Assembly: GCA_034439915.1 (NCBI GenBank)
Contig: JAWXBI010000198.1
Coordinates: 1 to 8,580 of the forward strand
Direction: 5' to 3'
Length of the DNA stretch: 8,580 bases
Source of the DNA: JADJLQ01 sp034439915
GTDB taxonomy: Bacteria > Bacteroidota > Bacteroidia > Chitinophagales > Saprospiraceae
Both the position numbers and the translations under genes were made by a program. The notes below the pieces were generated by a model. That model was not told where the DNA came from. It searched no databases and saw nothing but the letters and a program-made list of their open reading frames with translations. This document shows, piece after piece, positions 6,484 to 8,580 of the stretch (within the stretch, counting starts at the first letter, position 1; each line of letters starts with the position of its first letter).

Positions 6484-7206
6484 ATGTACAAGAATCAATT
6501 ATTTAAAGCCGCGCTCGGCATTGCCCTGTTGGCTTTGTGGATAGCCGGATGCACCGGGTCAAAATCCGGAAAAAATGCTATAAAAGACTTGAAAATTGTG
6601 GATAAACCGATTACCTGGGACACTACCCGGAAGAGGCTTTCCCTGGAATATATTCATCAGCGTCATGGTCTGACCAATGTCAAAGCCCCGTTGATCACGC
6701 CATCCATGGTCGTGGTGCATTGGACAGCGATACCAACGCTCGCCGCTTCGTACAATGCCTTCAGACCCAGTGTTCTTGAAGGCCGGGACGAATTACAGGG
6801 TGCCAGCCGCTTAAATGTGAGTACCCAGTTTATGGTAGACCGGGATGGCACTATATACCGGTTATTGCCTGAAACTGCTTTTGCAAGGCATACGATTGGG
6901 CTCAACCATTGTGCAATCGGCATAGAAAATGTGGGAGACGGGGATCAATATAAGCTTACCGACGCCCAGTTTAAAGCCAATGTCAAGCTGATACAGTACC
7001 TCCATTACAAATATCCTATACGGTTTGTAATCGGCCACATGGATTATACCCGCTTTAAAAACCACCCGCTTTGGAAAGAAACAGATCCAAATTACATGAC
7101 AGAGAAAACGGATCCGGGTGCTGAATGGATGGTTAAATTGTATCCTGCCCTGGAACAGGTTGGAGTTTATGGTATAGCCCGATTTCCTGAGGCCATAAAG
7201 AACTAA
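6484..7206 (+). CDS. N-acetylmuramoyl-L-alanine amidase lipoprotein (Amidase_2, zinc-dependent)
   Basis: A 240-residue lipoprotein predicted to cut the bond between N-acetylmuramic acid and L-alanine in peptidoglycan or its fragments. Residues 1-23 are a type II signal peptide: basic N-terminus, hydrophobic core LGIALLALWI and lipobox I-A-G-Cys23. The amidase domain (about 70-220) shows the AmpD/T7-lysozyme-type residues: zinc ligands His79 (VVVHWTA), His185 (IGHMDY) and Asp210 (KTDPG), with Glu148 (IGIENVG) and Lys208 as the likely catalytic pair; His136 (ARHTIG) is also family-typical. There is no extra cell-wall-binding domain; the protein ends soon after the domain. The start fits, since translation from 6484 gives a complete lipoprotein signal. 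It is transcribed alone on the plus strand, diverging from the propeller gene and converging on purC. The likely site is the periplasmic face of a membrane, in wall turnover or recycling. Confidence 0.9.
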   Translation: MYKNQLFKAALGIALLALWIAGCTGSKSGKNAIKDLKIVDKPITWDTTRKRLSLEYIHQRHGLTNVKAPLITPSMVVVHWTAIPTLAASYNAFRPSVLEGRDELQGASRLNVSTQFMVDRDGTIYRLLPETAFARHTIGLNHCAIGIENVGDGDQYKLTDAQFKANVKLIQYLHYKYPIRFVIGHMDYTRFKNHPLWKETDPNYMTEKTDPGAEWMVKLYPALEQVGVYGIARFPEAIKN

Positions 7207-7216
7207 ATAAATCCCC

Positions 7217-8167
7217 TCACAAAAAAAGAGCACTTAATACTGCCGTCTCAATATCCCGGAGCGGTTGATTTGAAACATAGGGCTGAAACAACCGGCCGGT
7301 TAGTTTTTCGTATAATTCAATATATCTACCGGAAATTTCCCCGACAAATTCATCCGGCATAAAAGGCATGGACTGGTCTTTTTTACCCTGAAATCCATTT
7401 GCCATTAACCATTCCCGGACAAATTCTTTAGAAAGTTGTTTTTGGTGTTCACCGTGGGACTGCCTGAGATTATACCCATCAAGGTGGTAATATCTGGAAC
7501 TATCCGGAGTATGCACTTCATCAATTAATAAAATGGTACCCTCATGCCTTCCAAATTCATATTTAGTGTCGACCAGGATTAATCCTTGTTCGTTGGCCAT
7601 GCTGGAGCCCCGCTCAAATAAAGCTAATGCATAACCCGACATGATTTCAAATTCTTCCGGGGTACACAAGTTTCGTTTTAAAATCTCCGCTTGATCTATA
7701 TCTTCGTCATGCCCTTCATCGGCTTTGGTACTTGGCGTAATTAAAGGTTTGGGAAAACGGTCTGCTTCTTTTAAGCCTTCCGGCATCTCAACTCCACAGA
7801 GTGACCGTTTGCCGGCTTGATATTCCCGCCAGGCATGCCCGGCAAGATATCCCCGGACAACAAACTCAATTTTTACCGGATCACATTTTATCCCAACTGA
7901 AACATTAGGATGAGGTATGGTTTGAAGCCAATTGGGGACAATGTCTTTTGTAGATTGTAAAAAATATGCAGCTACCTGATTGAGCACCTGGCCTTTAAAG
8001 GGTATAAGTTTCGGCAGGACATGATCGAAGGCCGAAATCCGGTCGCTGGCAATCGATACCATTTGTCGACCTATGGTGTAGACTTCCCTCACTTTCCCCC
8101 GATACCTGGTTTGAGTTGGGGAAAATTGAAAATCGGTATTGCCGATTGGGTGGTATGGTTCTCCCAT
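7217..8167 (-). CDS. purC: Phosphoribosylaminoimidazole-succinocarboxamide synthase (SAICAR synthetase)
   Basis: A 316-residue cytoplasmic enzyme (EC 6.3.2.6) of de novo purine synthesis, joining CAIR and aspartate with ATP to give SAICAR. Recognisable blocks run the full length: GKVREVY (24-30) in the nucleotide-binding loop, SDRISAFD (41-48), GQVLNQ (59-64), VRGYLAGHAWREY (104-116), PLITPSTKADEGHDE (141-155), GLILVDTKYEFG (195-206), IDEVHTPDSSRY (215-226) and KEFVREWL (247-254). At 316 residues it matches the longer, yeast-like form rather than the roughly 240-residue enterobacterial form. The start at 8167 leaves about 20 residues before the conserved core, as expected. The stop is only 10 bp from that of the converging amidase gene. 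Upstream, 53 bp separate it from an unknown gene on the same strand, with a hairpin in between. No other purine gene is in the window. Confidence 0.97.
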   Translation of the reverse strand: MGEPYHPIGNTDFQFSPTQTRYRGKVREVYTIGRQMVSIASDRISAFDHVLPKLIPFKGQVLNQVAAYFLQSTKDIVPNWLQTIPHPNVSVGIKCDPVKIEFVVRGYLAGHAWREYQAGKRSLCGVEMPEGLKEADRFPKPLITPSTKADEGHDEDIDQAEILKRNLCTPEEFEIMSGYALALFERGSSMANEQGLILVDTKYEFGRHEGTILLIDEVHTPDSSRYYHLDGYNLRQSHGEHQKQLSKEFVREWLMANGFQGKKDQSMPFMPDEFVGEISGRYIELYEKLTGRLFQPYVSNQPLRDIETAVLSALFL

Positions 8168-8192
8168 TTTCGATTAGATTATTTCTGCGTCG

Positions 8193-8210
8193 AAAAGCCT
8201 TCCTGGAAGG
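8193..8210 (-). terminator. Compact hairpin with T-run between the unknown gene and purC
   Basis: On the minus strand CCTTCCAGGAAGG (8210-8198) forms a five-pair stem with a CAG loop and is followed after one C by TTTT (8196-8193). It begins 10 nt after the TAA of the upstream gene, which suits a short intrinsic terminator. However, only 25 bp remain before the purC ATG, too little for a usual promoter, so it may instead mark an mRNA end, partly attenuate purC, or be read through. Confidence 0.4.
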
Positions 8211-8220
8211 TGGAAATAGA

Positions 8221-8580
8221 TTATATGTTTTCGGTGAGGTTACGATCAAACAAGATATCTTTCAATTCTTTAAGCAGGGCGTATTCATGAGGCAATACTT
8301 TTTTGAAAGCCTCTTTAGCTGCCAGATAGCTACCTTTTTCGAGTTCAATTACTTTTTCTTCAACCATTTTTAGGTCGTGTTTGATCAAGCCACGGATGGA
8401 TGGCATATCATGCCAGTCCGCTTCAATAGCCAGGTTTTTGATCCGGTTGATTTCTGAATCTTCCAGTTCGATCATTTTTCCTTTACGATTAAAAAACCGG
8501 TGGGTAGATTCTTGGGATTGGCCGGAAGGCAGTTTCCATTGATCGTCTTCTTTGACCAGAAAAAATTCCAGCCCTTTATC
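8221..8580 (-). CDS. Partial gene of unknown function running off the right edge
   Basis: The frame is open from the window edge to TAA at 8221, giving 119 C-terminal residues; the internal Met at 8475 is not a necessary start, because 35 codons upstream remain open and look coding. The first visible residues (KGLEFFLVKEDDQWKLPSG) resemble the opening strands of a NUDIX domain, but the expected NUDIX box (G-x5-E-x7-REVxEExG) does not follow, so the resemblance may be chance or the domain may be degenerate. The rest is helical and charged (Glu/Lys-rich), with ADWHDMPSIRGL and a C-terminal helix VLPHEYALLKELKDILFDRN. No signal peptide or membrane segment is visible in this part. It precedes purC on the same strand with a 53-bp gap containing a hairpin. 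I do not recognise the family. Confidence 0.7.
   Translation of the reverse strand, partial: DKGLEFFLVKEDDQWKLPSGQSQESTHRFFNRKGKMIELEDSEINRIKNLAIEADWHDMPSIRGLIKHDLKMVEEKVIELEKGSYLAAKEAFKKVLPHEYALLKELKDILFDRNLTENI

Noticed and set aside
7262..7294. Stem CGGTTG/CAACCG (7262-7267 with 7289-7294) as an amidase-gene terminator
   Set aside because: The 21-nt loop and lack of a directly following T-run make it weak, and it lies within conserved purC coding sequence.

Overview
The window looks like chromosomal DNA of a Bacteroidota bacterium, possibly of the Saprospiria. The evidence is the low-to-moderate GC, the absence of strong Shine-Dalgarno sites before most starts, a promoter-like TAnnTTTG box, and the style of the proteins (long purC product, single-domain amidase lipoprotein, GH43-like propeller protein). 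The phylum is likely; the class is a guess. No phage, insertion sequence, CRISPR array, tRNA or rRNA gene was seen.

Layout. Positions 1-409 are AT-rich and hold no convincing gene. From 6344 leftward to 410, five genes lie on the minus strand. In transcription order they are a secreted or lipid-anchored five-bladed-propeller glycosidase-like protein (5409-6344), an FMN-dependent alpha-hydroxy-acid oxidase/dehydrogenase (4127-5278), an NCS1-family permease (2713-4119), a lysine/glutamate-rich amphipathic-helix protein (1676-2542) and a second, lactate 2-monooxygenase-like FMN oxidase (410-1672). The gaps suggest two tight pairs: oxidase plus permease (7 bp apart) and helix protein plus monooxygenase-like oxidase (3 bp apart). 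The pairs are separated by 170 bp carrying a nine-unit 7-bp tandem repeat, a 14-bp double repeat and a perfect TAnnTTTG box. On the plus strand, diverging from the propeller gene, is a zinc N-acetylmuramoyl-L-alanine amidase lipoprotein (6484-7206). It converges on purC (7217-8167, minus) with 10 bp between stop codons. Upstream of purC, a gene of unknown function (8221-8580, minus) runs off the right edge.

How they might work together. The five-gene minus-strand group reads as a small catabolic locus. Sugar-active chemistry outside the cytoplasm, uptake of a small polar heterocycle-like or related compound by the NCS1 carrier, and oxidation of a 2-hydroxy acid by two FMN enzymes of different subfamilies would fit, but the substrate cannot be read from sequence. 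The pairing of two divergent alpha-hydroxy-acid oxidases with an NCS1 permease is the most notable feature of the window. purC (de novo purine synthesis) and the amidase (cell wall) are ordinary genes that seem unrelated to that locus. I found no clear evidence of a wholly new system; the best candidates are the two-oxidase/permease locus, the three-copy helical motif protein coupled to the monooxygenase-like enzyme, and the repeat block between the two pairs.
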